The notes beneath the pieces were generated by a model. That model was not told the origin of the DNA. It did no database searches and saw nothing but the letters and a program-made list of their open reading frames with translations. From Paludibacteraceae bacterium (GTDB lineage: Bacteria; Bacteroidota; Bacteroidia; Bacteroidales; Paludibacteraceae), in contig JAKSOA010000011.1 in assembly GCA_024405875.1 (NCBI GenBank), positions 1-64,000 of the forward strand: a stretch of DNA of 64,000 nt, read 5' to 3'. The position numbers and the translations under genes are program-made. The first letter of the stretch is position 1, and the number at the start of each line of letters is the position of its first letter. Below are positions 27,499 through 36,690 of the stretch, in pieces.

Positions 27499-28385
27499 TG
27501 GCATCATTAAAAGAGATACGTTTAAGAATCGGCTCGGTAAACTCCACTTATAAGATTACCTCAGCTATGAAGATGGTCTCCTCCGCCAAACTACATCAGG
27601 CGCAGGACAAGACTCTTCAGACTGTGCCGTATAAGAACAAACTCACAGAGGTGCTTGCCAGATATCTTGGTTCAATTGATGATGAGAACTTCCGTGTGTC
27701 TTTATCTGTTGAACGTGAGGTAAAGAGAGTGGCTTTATTAGCAATCTCCTCAAGCACAGGGCTTTGTGGAGCATTTAATTCAAGCATAAACAAGTTGCTC
27801 AACAAAACTGTTGCTGAAAAGCAGGAAAAAGGCCAGCAGATTCTAATTATACCAATAGGTAAAAAGGTTGCAGACTACGCAAAAAATAATTTCACTGGCA
27901 AAGATGGTATTGAGATAGATTATTCATACATTCATCTTTGTGAGAAGCCAAATTACCAATCAGCAAGTGAGGTGGCTGTAAAACTTACAGATATGTTTGT
28001 CAGTGGTGATTGTGACCGTGTTGAACTTTTGTACAACCACTTTAAAAATGCTGGTGTACAGATTCCAACCGCAGACCAATTCCTGCCATTGCCTACAATA
28101 AACACAGAGGCGGGTAATTCAAGTCGCTTGTACTTTGTTGAGCCTGACGCTAAGGTATTTGTTGAGAGTCTTGTTCCTATTGTTGTAAGAATGATGCTTT
28201 ACGCAACACTGCTTGACTCCTCTACCGCCGAATTCGGGGCACGTACAACCGCTATGCAGGTTGCTTCTGACAATGCTCAGAAACTGCTTGCTGAGATTAC
28301 TCAACAATATAACCGTGCCAGACAAGAGGTTATCACAAATGATCTAATTGATATAGTTGGAGGTTCTGAAGCATTGAAAAATTAG
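27498..28385 (+). CDS. atpG: ATP synthase subunit gamma
   Basis: The 295 residues start with the conserved helix LKEIRLRIGSVNSTYKITSAMKMVSS and end with TTAMQVASDNAQKLL and QEVITNDLIDIVGGSEAL, the two halves of the rotor coiled coil. It is the last gene of the ATP synthase operon. The acyl-CoA ligase starts 4 bp later and may be cotranscribed. Confidence 0.97.
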   Translation: MASLKEIRLRIGSVNSTYKITSAMKMVSSAKLHQAQDKTLQTVPYKNKLTEVLARYLGSIDDENFRVSLSVEREVKRVALLAISSSTGLCGAFNSSINKLLNKTVAEKQEKGQQILIIPIGKKVADYAKNNFTGKDGIEIDYSYIHLCEKPNYQSASEVAVKLTDMFVSGDCDRVELLYNHFKNAGVQIPTADQFLPLPTINTEAGNSSRLYFVEPDAKVFVESLVPIVVRMMLYATLLDSSTAEFGARTTAMQVASDNAQKLLAEITQQYNRARQEVITNDLIDIVGGSEALKN

Positions 28386-28389
28386 TTGA

Positions 28390-30159
28390 ATGGAAGTAAC
28401 CAGGCTATTTGACATATTAGAGAGATACAAAGATATTTATCCGGAGCAACAAAAGGCACTCTCATTCAAAAGAGATGGAGAGTGGCATAGTTATTCACTG
28501 GATGAATATGTTACTACCACTGATTACATCAGTGCCGGACTTTTAGAGATTGGCGTAAAACCTGGCGACAAAATTGCCATCATCAGTTCTTCAAGACCTG
28601 AGTACAATATGATTGATATGGGTATTATGCAGATTGGTGCCATACCGGTACCCATCTACCCTACAATCAGCGTTGATGACTACAAATATATTCTCAATCA
28701 CGCAGAAATAGTATATGTCTTTTCAGAAGGAGAGGAGTTGCTACGTAAAATAGAGAGTATCCTGCCTACAGTCCCTACCATTAAGGGCATTTACACTTTC
28801 AAAGACCGCGGGCGTCATAAATATCTTGCCGAACTGACTGAGTTGGGTCAAAAGAGCCTTGACAAACATCGGGGTAAGATTGCTGAACTTAAAAATTCTG
28901 TAAAGGAGGACGACACTTGCTGCATTATTTACACCTCTGGCACAACCGGACTTCCTAAGGGTGTTATGCTCTCTCACAAGAACATTCTGATGCAGGTTAA
29001 GGTTATTACAAAAATATTCGCACCTTGGTGTAAGACGGCGTTCAGTTTTCTTCCTCTATGCCACGCGTATGAGAAACTTATGGTCTATGCCTATCAGTAC
29101 AATGGTATTTCCATCTATTATGCTGAGAGTCTGGGAACCATAACAGAGAACATAAAGGAGGTCAACCCTAATATAATGACCTGTGTGCCACGTGTTCTTG
29201 AGAAGATGTATGACAAGATTTTTGCGGCAGGTAAGAAACTTCCGTTTGCAAAACGTCAGATTTATTATTGGGCTATAAAACTTGCTGTAAACTATAAGAG
29301 AGAGATGCACCTGCACGCATATACAGGGCTATACAAAATTGCCGATGACCTTGTATTCTCTAAATGGAGAGCGGCCATAGGTGGCAACTTTGATATTGTT
29401 GTCTCTGGCGGAGCGGCTTTGCAACCTAAACTTTGCGCCTTCTTTACGGCAATTGGAATGCCTATTTATGAGGGATACGGACTTACTGAGACCGCACCTG
29501 TTATTGCTGTAAGCAACAAAGAGCCTGACGGTCTTGCATTTGGAACCGTTGGAAAACCGTTGAATGGTGTTGAAGTAAAGATTGACGAGGAGAGTGGTGA
29601 GATTCTCTGTCGTGGCGACAATGTTATGAAGGGTTATTATAAAGACCCGCAACTTACCGCTCAGGTTATTGATAAGGATGGCTGGTTCCATACAGGCGAT
29701 ACCGGTGTGATTAACAGCAAGGGGCAGTTGAGCGTGAAGGGAAGGCTGAAAGGTATCTTCAAAACATCGATGGGTAAATATGTGAACCCGTTTGTAATTG
29801 AGGAGTTGTTCGCTCAATCTCCGTTCATTGATAATATTATGGTTGTCGGTGAGAACCAGAAATTCGCCGCCGCCGTTATATCGCCAAGTTTCCACTTTCT
29901 TAAATCGTGGTGCAAGTCACACAAGGTTCCATACGGGTCTGATGAGAAGATAATTGAGGACTCCCGCATTAAGGCAAGGATTGGTGAGGAGGTGAAGAAA
30001 TATAACGAGTTCCTTGGTGAGACAGAGAAGATTAAGAGATTCTGCCTGGTGCCGGAAGAGTGGACTGTGAAAAATAAACTACTGACCCCTACTCTTAAAG
30101 TCAAGAGAAACAAGGCGGCGGAAGTCTATAAAGATGAGATTGATAAAATGTTTGTTTAA
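28390..30159 (+). CDS. Long-chain acyl-CoA synthetase (AMP-forming)
   Basis: The 589-residue adenylating enzyme has the P-loop CIIYTSGTTGLPKGVMLSH, YEGYGLTETAPVIAVSN and GWFHTGDTGVINSKG, with the C-terminal lysine region absent from its usual form but VKRNKAAEVYKDEID present. It activates fatty acids to acyl-CoA on the cytoplasmic side. It directly follows atpG. The exact chain length is unknown. Confidence 0.9.
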   Translation: MEVTRLFDILERYKDIYPEQQKALSFKRDGEWHSYSLDEYVTTTDYISAGLLEIGVKPGDKIAIISSSRPEYNMIDMGIMQIGAIPVPIYPTISVDDYKYILNHAEIVYVFSEGEELLRKIESILPTVPTIKGIYTFKDRGRHKYLAELTELGQKSLDKHRGKIAELKNSVKEDDTCCIIYTSGTTGLPKGVMLSHKNILMQVKVITKIFAPWCKTAFSFLPLCHAYEKLMVYAYQYNGISIYYAESLGTITENIKEVNPNIMTCVPRVLEKMYDKIFAAGKKLPFAKRQIYYWAIKLAVNYKREMHLHAYTGLYKIADDLVFSKWRAAIGGNFDIVVSGGAALQPKLCAFFTAIGMPIYEGYGLTETAPVIAVSNKEPDGLAFGTVGKPLNGVEVKIDEESGEILCRGDNVMKGYYKDPQLTAQVIDKDGWFHTGDTGVINSKGQLSVKGRLKGIFKTSMGKYVNPFVIEELFAQSPFIDNIMVVGENQKFAAAVISPSFHFLKSWCKSHKVPYGSDEKIIEDSRIKARIGEEVKKYNEFLGETEKIKRFCLVPEEWTVKNKLLTPTLKVKRNKAAEVYKDEIDKMFV

Positions 30160-30190
30160 CCATTAAAACCGTATTGCCTATAAGTCAAAA

Positions 30191-30222
30191 TACTTTACCC
30201 TGAAAACCACTATTGTAAAGTA
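30191..30222 (+). promoter_or_regulatory. Inverted repeat just before the sigma-factor start
   Basis: TACTTTAC (30191-30198) and GTAAAGTA (30215-30222) are perfect 8-bp arms 16 bp apart. The right arm ends 2 bp before the ATG at 30225. It could be an operator or an RNA hairpin covering the initiation region. Confidence 0.5.
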
Positions 30223-30224
30223 GT

Positions 30225-30809
30225 ATGACATCTATGAAAAAAATGTCTGACGAAGAGTTGGTAAAACTCTACGCAGACGGTTGTAATGAGGCATTCGGAT
30301 ATTTACTCCTTAGGCATAAGGATTATATCTACACCTACATTTTCAGTTATATAAAGAATGAGGATGACAGCAATGACATCTTCCAGGAGACCTTTATAAA
30401 GGTTATAACCTCCATACGCTCATCGGCGTATAATGAGGTTGGAAAATTCCGTTTCTGGGTTATGAGAATAGCGCACAACCTTATTATGGACTATATGCGC
30501 GCAAAAGCCTCAAATAATACGGTATCGGCTGAAAATGAGGATTTTACACTGCTCAACAACAAAGATATCTGTGACTGGAACATTGAGGATTTCATAATTG
30601 AAGACCAGACTCAAAGAGAACTTCTCAGCCTGGTTAATGAACTTCCTGAGAGTCAGAGACAGATTGTACATCTGCGTTTCTATGAGAATAAGAGTTTCAA
30701 GGAGATATCTGACCACCTTGGTTGCAGCATAAACACATCACTTGGCAGAATGCGTTACGCCATATTGAATATGAGAAAAATGGCGAAAGAAAAAAATTAT
30801 TTGAACTGA
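30225..30809 (+). CDS. ECF-type RNA polymerase sigma factor
   Basis: The 194 residues have sigma region 2 (LLRHKDYIYTYIFSYIKNEDD, DIFQETFIKV, GKFRFWVMRIAHN) and region 4 (LPESQRQIVHLRFYENKSFKEISDHLGCSINTS read in order). The start may be 30225 or the ATG at 30234. No anti-sigma factor gene is adjacent, only a 56-residue ORF. Target promoters are unknown. Confidence 0.88.
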   Translation: MTSMKKMSDEELVKLYADGCNEAFGYLLLRHKDYIYTYIFSYIKNEDDSNDIFQETFIKVITSIRSSAYNEVGKFRFWVMRIAHNLIMDYMRAKASNNTVSAENEDFTLLNNKDICDWNIEDFIIEDQTQRELLSLVNELPESQRQIVHLRFYENKSFKEISDHLGCSINTSLGRMRYAILNMRKMAKEKNYLN

Positions 30810-30862
30810 TGCAATAATTTGCGTGGCATCGCCGTTATTATACAAAATATAAACCGATGCCT

Positions 30863-31033
30863 ATGACAAAAAATTACTCCGCTACTTTACACTCACATTC
30901 TGATTTCAAAATTACGTCAATGCTCTCACCCCGTCAGAGTACAATTGACTCATTACTTATGTTTGCTGAAATTTTTCAAGCAAAAAAAAGTGAAAACGCT
31001 CTATTTTTGAGCACAAATCCTTATCTTTGCTGA
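30863..31033 (+). CDS. Small ORF after the sigma factor (56 residues)
   Basis: From the ATG at 30863 a 56-codon frame runs to TGA at 31031. The product contains HSDFKITSMLSPRQSTIDS and LLMFAEIF. Small proteins with a similar S-x-x-Q-S-T-I-x-x-h-x-x-F-A pattern following sigma factor genes are, from memory, a recurrent feature of Bacteroidales. No function is known. The 3' end overlaps the -7 box of rpe. Confidence 0.55.
   Translation: MTKNYSATLHSHSDFKITSMLSPRQSTIDSLLMFAEIFQAKKSENALFLSTNPYLC
31022..31029 (+). promoter_or_regulatory. rpe: -7 box of rpe
   Basis: TATCTTTG matches TAnnTTTG, 25 bp before the rpe ATG. The upstream 20 bp lacks a clear TTTG. It lies in the last codons of the small ORF. 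Confidence 0.5.
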
Positions 31034-31054
31034 TAATATAAAATTTCAGGAATT

Positions 31055-31702
31055 ATGAGTTTGATTGCGCCTTCTCTATTATCAGCAAATTTCGCCAGAC
31101 TTGCTGAAGATATTGATATGATTAACCGCAGTGAGGCTGATATGCTTCACCTTGACATTATGGACGGAGTGTTCGTACCTAATATCTCATTCGGGTTTCC
31201 TGTTATTGAATCATTCAAGGATATGTGCAAGAAACCTCTTGACGTACACCTTATGATTGTAGAGCCTGACAAGTTCATTGAGAACTTCGCCAAGGCTGGC
31301 GCAAGTTATATAAATGTTCACTATGAGGCTTGCACACACCTGCACCGCACTATTCAGAAGATTAAGGCGACAGGAGTGAAAGCGGCCGTCACGCTGAATC
31401 CTCACACCCCTGTCTCCCTACTTGAGGATATTGTCTCTGATGTTGATATGGTTCTCTTAATGTCTGTCAACCCCGGTTACGGAGGTCAGAAATTCATTGA
31501 GAATACCATAAGCAAAACCAAACAACTGCGTGAACTTATTGATAGAAAGAACGCCAAGGCAATAATTGAAATTGACGGAGGCGTTAATCTTGAGACCGGC
31601 AAAAGACTCATAGAGAGCGGAGCAGATGCTCTTGTGGCTGGTAATTTTGTATTCAAGTCTGTGGACCCTGTACAAACAATACACCAACTGAAGCAACTTT
31701 AG
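31055..31702 (+). CDS. rpe: Ribulose-phosphate 3-epimerase
   Basis: This 215-residue TIM barrel has the family motifs IAPSLLSANFARL, LHLDIMDGVFVPNISFG with the metal-binding His and Asp, VHYEAC, LLMSVNPGYGGQKF and IEIDGGVNLET. It interconverts ribulose 5-phosphate and xylulose 5-phosphate, feeding transketolase. Length is standard. Confidence 0.97.
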   Translation: MSLIAPSLLSANFARLAEDIDMINRSEADMLHLDIMDGVFVPNISFGFPVIESFKDMCKKPLDVHLMIVEPDKFIENFAKAGASYINVHYEACTHLHRTIQKIKATGVKAAVTLNPHTPVSLLEDIVSDVDMVLLMSVNPGYGGQKFIENTISKTKQLRELIDRKNAKAIIEIDGGVNLETGKRLIESGADALVAGNFVFKSVDPVQTIHQLKQL

Positions 31703-31747
31703 ACATTTTCTTATTTAAAGTCAGCACCAAGACTAAGAATTTAGAGA

Positions 31748-32998
31748 TTGAATATCCATCAAGTTCCTTGTTTAAGGATTCTTCTTCCGTTTATTAGCGG
31801 TATTATATTGGGTTGGCTCTTCCTGAGCGACACCCTCGCCTTGTTTTTTGCCATAACGGGTTTGACTGTATGGTTAATAGCCTTGTTCAAAGAGCGTTAC
31901 CGTCTCTATAACAACCGCCACATTAAAGGCATTGCCATCACGCTGCTCTTCATAGCCGCGGGCATCGGGGTATATAACAATACATTACCGCTGAGTTTTG
32001 AAAAAGAGCATACAAACAAGCATAGCACTCTGGAAATAAAGGCATTACAAATAAGGGAGAATTTAATTGAAATATACCGCCGTTATGTCAGTGATGAGAA
32101 TATTCCTATTTTGTCTGCAATAACGCTTGGTAAGAAAGATGAGATTAGCAAAGAGACTAAGAATAACTTCTCACTCTCTGGTGGCTCTCACGTACTTGCC
32201 GTAAGCGGACTGCACGTTGGCATAATCTATATGATTCTGCTTTGGCTTGCCAGTTTGCTTCCATACCGCCGATGGCTCTTTGTAACGGCTCACATATCTG
32301 TTATTCTCTGCCTTTGGCTTTACGCCTTCATCTGCGGACTGCCGGCAAGCGTTGTACGCTCATCACTTATGTTCAGTCTGGTGTCAGGGGCGTTTATAAC
32401 TGAACGTCAGAATCTTAGCCTCAATTCTGTATTTGTGTCAGCATTCATTATGTTGCTCTACAAGCCACTCTATCTTTTTGACATAGGTTTCCAACTAAGT
32501 TACAGTGCGGTTATAAGTATTCTGCTCTTCTACCCCAAGATATCGGCTCTGTTTGCATTCAAAAACAAAATTTTAGTGTGGGTGTGGGGAATGATTGCTG
32601 TCTCAGTCGCCGCACAAATAGGAACATTGCCACTCACTCTGTTCTATTTCCATAAAATGCCCGTATATTCACTTCTCACAAATTTCCTGGTAATTCCGGC
32701 AGCGTTCTTCATTATCTACTCAGGAGCCTCACTACTTGCTCTAAACTGGTGGAATGATGTGGCTGAGTATATCGGGCGTATCATTAATTTCCTTACCACG
32801 ATGCTACAAGAGGGGGTGCGGACCATAGTGGAACTGCCCTATTCTGTAATTGATGGTATATACATTATGCCCTGCACAGTGGCGGCACTCTATTCCATAA
32901 TAATTTCCACGTGGTTTTTCATTGAGACAAAAAAATGCAGGTTCCTGCAAACTGCACTTTGTCTTATAATTTCTATTCAAGTTGCAGATTTGATATGA
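31748..32998 (+). CDS. ComEC/Rec2 family DNA-uptake channel, short form
   Basis: The 416-residue membrane protein contains the competence core HVLAVSGLHVGIIYMILL and CGLPASVVRSSLMFSLVSG, with about ten helices. Between the first helices and this core there are only about 40 residues, so the OB-fold DUF4131 domain is largely missing. The C-terminal metallo-beta-lactamase domain is also absent. The start is TTG at 31748; no upstream ATG is in frame. ComEC moves single-stranded DNA across the inner membrane in competent cells. Confidence 0.85.
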   Translation: MNIHQVPCLRILLPFISGIILGWLFLSDTLALFFAITGLTVWLIALFKERYRLYNNRHIKGIAITLLFIAAGIGVYNNTLPLSFEKEHTNKHSTLEIKALQIRENLIEIYRRYVSDENIPILSAITLGKKDEISKETKNNFSLSGGSHVLAVSGLHVGIIYMILLWLASLLPYRRWLFVTAHISVILCLWLYAFICGLPASVVRSSLMFSLVSGAFITERQNLSLNSVFVSAFIMLLYKPLYLFDIGFQLSYSAVISILLFYPKISALFAFKNKILVWVWGMIAVSVAAQIGTLPLTLFYFHKMPVYSLLTNFLVIPAAFFIIYSGASLLALNWWNDVAEYIGRIINFLTTMLQEGVRTIVELPYSVIDGIYIMPCTVAALYSIIISTWFFIETKKCRFLQTALCLIISIQVADLI

Positions 32999-33004
32999 AA
33001 ATAG

Positions 33005-33012
33005 TATCTTTG
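33005..33012 (+). promoter_or_regulatory. -7 box before the DHH gene
   Basis: TATCTTTG matches the consensus and overlaps the region just after the comEC stop. A TTG about 20 bp upstream may serve as the -33 element. Confidence 0.45.
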
Positions 33013-33034
33013 TAGGTTAATACTGAGCGTGAAT

Positions 33035-34051
33035 ATGATTACAAAAGTTATCCCGGAAGAGAAGATTACAGCCGTTCTGAAACTTATTAAAAAGTCTTCA
33101 AAAATTGTTATCGTGGCACATAAGAGACCCGACGGTGACGCAATAGGCTCTACTTTGGCTCTGTGCAATTTCCTTATCGGACAAGGCAAGAGCGCCACTG
33201 TAATACTCCCTGACGCCATACCAAGTTTTCATTCCGGTTTGCCAGGTGCTAAAGATGTAGTCTGCTTTGAGACTCAGGAGACCGAGGCAAGAGCGCTTAT
33301 AAATGAGTGTGACCTTATTTTCTGCCTTGATTTCAATTTCCCAAGCCGTATAGGTGCGTTGGAGGCTCCAATAACTGAGAGCCGTGCTAAGAAGGTTCTT
33401 ATAGACCATCACTTAAACCACGGAGAGTTCACTGACGTTATAATATCACACCCTGAGATTGCCTCCACTTGCGAGTTGATATTCCGTCTTATCTGCCGTA
33501 TGGGTTACTACCCCGATATGTCACTTGAGACAGCACAGTGCATCTGTACAGGTATGCTCACAGACACAGGCGGACTCGCCTTTAACTCAAACAGTCCTGA
33601 AATCTATACAATCATATCAGAACTTTTGAAAAAGGGAGTTGACAAGGACGCCATATACCGTAACGCATTCAACAACTACTCTGAAAGCAGAATGAAGTTG
33701 CTTGGCTATGTGCTCTATAAAAAGATGAGGGTTCTTAAAGAGTATCACACGGCAATAATAACTCTCACCCACGATGAGATGCTCCGTTTCAATTACCAAC
33801 CTGGTGATACAGAAGGGTTTGTAAACCAACCTCTCTCCATTGACCACGTATTCTGCAGCATCTTCATAAAGGAGGAGAAAGATGTCATTAAACTCTCATT
33901 CCGCTCACAAGGTGATATGGACGTGAACATTATGGCAAAGGAACTCTTTGGTGGCGGCGGACATAAAAACGCATCCGGAGCGGAGAGTCATTTCTCTATG
34001 GAGGAGACAGAGAAGATTATTGAGAAGGCGATACCGGAATACGTAAAATAG
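33035..34051 (+). CDS. DHH/DHHA1 phosphoesterase, NrnA-like
   Basis: The ATG at 33035 is preferred over an in-frame GTG at 33029. Motifs are HKRPDGDAIGSTLAL, CLDFN, the DHH in LIDHHLNHGE, TDTGGLAFNS, and the DHHA1 signature GGGGHKNASG. This arrangement matches NrnA, which degrades very short RNA oligonucleotides and dephosphorylates 3'-phosphoadenosine 5'-phosphate. Length (338 residues) is normal. Confidence 0.9.
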   Translation: MITKVIPEEKITAVLKLIKKSSKIVIVAHKRPDGDAIGSTLALCNFLIGQGKSATVILPDAIPSFHSGLPGAKDVVCFETQETEARALINECDLIFCLDFNFPSRIGALEAPITESRAKKVLIDHHLNHGEFTDVIISHPEIASTCELIFRLICRMGYYPDMSLETAQCICTGMLTDTGGLAFNSNSPEIYTIISELLKKGVDKDAIYRNAFNNYSESRMKLLGYVLYKKMRVLKEYHTAIITLTHDEMLRFNYQPGDTEGFVNQPLSIDHVFCSIFIKEEKDVIKLSFRSQGDMDVNIMAKELFGGGGHKNASGAESHFSMEETEKIIEKAIPEYVK

Positions 34052-34092
34052 TGAAAAGTGAAAAGTTAAAAAAGAAAAGTTAAAAGTGAAAG
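34052..34092. repeat. GTGAAAA/GTTAAAA array containing a GTG start
   Basis: Units AGTGAAA, AGTGAAA, AGTTAAA, then AAAGAAA, AGTTAAA, AGTGAAA follow the DHH stop. The GTG at 34086 in the last unit is the start codon of the next gene. Confidence 0.8.
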
Positions 34093-35309
34093 CAATAATA
34101 ATTTTAGGCGATGGGATGGCAGATGAGCCTATTTCTAAATTAGGCGGGCGTACTGTAATTGAGGCGGCAAAGACTCCGTATATGGATATGCTTGCAAAAA
34201 TGGGCAAGTGCGGCACATTCGCCACTGTTCCAGCGGGATTCAAGCCTGGCAGTGAGATTGCCAATATGGAGGTTCTGGGCTACAGTGTGGCAAAGTGCTT
34301 TGAGGGCAGGGGCTCACTTGAGGCGGCGAGTATGGGTGTTGAAATAGAGCCTGGTGAGATGGCAATGCGTTGCAATCTTATATGCATTGAGAATGAGAAA
34401 ATCAAGAACCATTCAGCTGGCTACATATCCACGCCTGAGGCAAAAGTTCTTATAGAATACCTACAGGAGAAACTTGGCGGAGATGAGTTCTCCTTTCATC
34501 CGGGCATTACATTCAAGCACCTGCTTAAGATGAAAGGCGGTGACAAGCGTATCTCCTGCACTCCACCCCACGATGTTCCGGGCACACCATTCCGTAGCGT
34601 TATGATAAAGGCACAAGTTCCTGAGGCTGAGGAAACTGCCGACAAACTGAATGAACTTACGCTTAAGAGTCAGCAACTGCTTAAAGAGCACCCTGTAAAC
34701 CTTAAACGCATTGCAGAGGGGAAAGACCCTGCAAACAGTATCTGGGTATGGTCTCCTGGTTACAAGCCAAGTATGCCTACCCTTGCTGTGAAATTCGGCA
34801 TAAAGAGCGGCTCTGTAATTTCAGCTGTTGACCTTATCAAAGGCATCGGGGTATATGCAGGGCTTAAAAGCATTGATGTGAAGGGCGCCACGGGTCTCTA
34901 TGACACAAATTATGAGGGTAAGGCACAAGCAGCCATCGAGGCACTTAAAACAGATGAATTTGTGTTCCTGCACATTGAGGCGAGTGATGAGGCAGGCCAC
35001 GAGGGCGATGTTGACCTCAAAGTCAAGACAGTTGAGTACCTTGACAGCCGTATAGTGGGACCTATCTATGAGGAAGTGAAAAGTTGGAAGGAGCCTGTAA
35101 CTATCGCCATTCTTCCTGACCACCCTACGCCTTGCGCCATTAAAACTCACACAGCGAATCCTGTTCCGTTCATCATCTATTATCCGGGTATAACCCCTGA
35201 TGCCACAGAGTGTTACAGTGAGCGGGAGGCACTTAAAGGAGAGTACGGACTTGTTAGCGGAGAGCAGTTTATTAAGCGAGTGCTTAATATAGTGAAGAGT
35301 GAAGAGTGA
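34086..35309 (+). CDS. ApgM-type phosphoglycerate mutase homologue, possible homoserine kinase
   Basis: This 407-residue alkaline-phosphatase-fold protein starts IIILGDGMADEPISKLGG and has VPAGFKPGSEIANMEVLGY, the pattern of archaeal-type cofactor-independent phosphoglycerate mutase. It starts at a GTG. In Bacteroidales this gene typically stands beside thrA and thrC, and members have been proposed to act as the homoserine kinase (ThrB2) instead of in glycolysis. Here it directly precedes thrC, 71 bp apart, which supports that role by context. Confidence 0.85.
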   Translation: MKAIIILGDGMADEPISKLGGRTVIEAAKTPYMDMLAKMGKCGTFATVPAGFKPGSEIANMEVLGYSVAKCFEGRGSLEAASMGVEIEPGEMAMRCNLICIENEKIKNHSAGYISTPEAKVLIEYLQEKLGGDEFSFHPGITFKHLLKMKGGDKRISCTPPHDVPGTPFRSVMIKAQVPEAEETADKLNELTLKSQQLLKEHPVNLKRIAEGKDPANSIWVWSPGYKPSMPTLAVKFGIKSGSVISAVDLIKGIGVYAGLKSIDVKGATGLYDTNYEGKAQAAIEALKTDEFVFLHIEASDEAGHEGDVDLKVKTVEYLDSRIVGPIYEEVKSWKEPVTIAILPDHPTPCAIKTHTANPVPFIIYYPGITPDATECYSEREALKGEYGLVSGEQFIKRVLNIVKSEE

Positions 35310-35380
35310 ATAAAGAAAAGTTAACTTTTATTTTTTCTTTTTTAACTTTTAACTTTAAATTAACCGATTAAACTATTTAT

Positions 35381-36682
35381 ATGAAATACTACAGTACAAA
35401 TAAGAAAGTTAGTGGCGTATCTCTTGAGGACGCCGTAGTTAAAGGTCTGGCAAGTGACAAGGGGCTCTTTATGCCTGATGTTATTAAAAAGATGCCCGCT
35501 GAGTTTTTTGATACAATTGACAAACTCTCTTTTCAAGAGATTGCATACGCTGTTGCCGATGCTTTCTTTGGTGAGGACGTTGACGCAGAGAGTTTGAAAA
35601 AGATAGTATATGACACCCTCTCATTTGATGTTCCACTTGTAAAGGTTGAGGATAACATCTACTCTCTTGAACTATTCCACGGTCCTACCCTCGCCTTCAA
35701 AGATGTAGGCGCAAGATTTATGTCTCGTCTGCTCGGATATTTCATCAAGAAAGAGAACAAAGGAGGTTTGGTCAATGTTTTGGTAGCCACAAGCGGAGAT
35801 ACAGGCAGTGCCGTTGCGAATGGCTTCTTAGGAGTTGAAGGGATACGTGTATTCGTACTATATCCTAAGGGCAAGGTAAGTAAAATTCAGGAGTGCCAGT
35901 TCACCACCCTTGGAAAGAACATAACAGCAATAGAGGTAGATGGCACATTTGATGATTGCCAACGTCTTGTCAAGAGCGCCTTTATGGATGAGGCTCTTAA
36001 CGCCAAAATGAAACTCACATCGGCTAACTCCATTAATGTGGCGCGATTCCTGCCACAGGCATTCTACTACTTCTATGGTTATGCTCAATTAAAGCGTCTG
36101 GGACTTGCTGATAACTGCGTAATCTGCGTTCCAAGCGGCAATTTCGGTAACATTACGGCTGGTCTCTTCGGCAAGCGTATGGGACTTCCTGTAAAGCGTT
36201 TCATAGCGGCAAACAACAGCAATGACATATTCCTACAGTATCTGAACACAGGTGTCTATACCCCTCGTCCGTCTGTTGCCACACTTGCCAACGCAATGGA
36301 CGTTGGAGACCCAAGTAACTTTGCCCGTGTTCTTGACCTTTATGGCTCACACGCAGCCATTTGCGCAGACATTGCCGGCTGCCGTTACTCTGACCCACAG
36401 ATTGCGGAGGCAATACAGAATTGCTACAAAGCAAACAAATATATACTTGACCCGCACGGTGCTTGCGGTTGGCAGGCACTTAAAGATGGCTTAAAGCCAG
36501 GTGAGACAGGTATATTCCTTGAGACAGCCCACCCTGCCAAATTCCTTGAGAAGGTGGAGTCAATCTTAGGCATCGTGGTTGAGATACCTCAGAAACTTCA
36601 AGAGTTTATGAAAGGCACAAAACAGTCTGTTCCTATGACTAAGGAGTTTACTGATTTCAAAGCGTATTTGATGAGCAAGTAA
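35381..36682 (+). CDS. thrC: Threonine synthase
   Basis: This 433-residue PLP enzyme turns O-phosphohomoserine into threonine. It shows the PLP lysine in HGPTLAFKDVGARF, ATSGDTGSAVANGF, VPSGNFGNITAGLFGKRMG and ETAHPAKFLEKVE near the C-terminus. The apgM-like gene upstream may provide its substrate. An AACTTTTAACTT repeat block separates the two. It converges on terC with an 8-bp gap. Confidence 0.96.
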   Translation: MKYYSTNKKVSGVSLEDAVVKGLASDKGLFMPDVIKKMPAEFFDTIDKLSFQEIAYAVADAFFGEDVDAESLKKIVYDTLSFDVPLVKVEDNIYSLELFHGPTLAFKDVGARFMSRLLGYFIKKENKGGLVNVLVATSGDTGSAVANGFLGVEGIRVFVLYPKGKVSKIQECQFTTLGKNITAIEVDGTFDDCQRLVKSAFMDEALNAKMKLTSANSINVARFLPQAFYYFYGYAQLKRLGLADNCVICVPSGNFGNITAGLFGKRMGLPVKRFIAANNSNDIFLQYLNTGVYTPRPSVATLANAMDVGDPSNFARVLDLYGSHAAICADIAGCRYSDPQIAEAIQNCYKANKYILDPHGACGWQALKDGLKPGETGIFLETAHPAKFLEKVESILGIVVEIPQKLQEFMKGTKQSVPMTKEFTDFKAYLMSK

Positions 36683-36690
36683 CAGCCACA

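Noticed and set aside
28390-30159. The acyl-CoA ligase as part of the ATP synthase
   Set aside because: It is only 4 bp after atpG and may share a transcript, but its domains are those of a fatty acyl-CoA synthetase.
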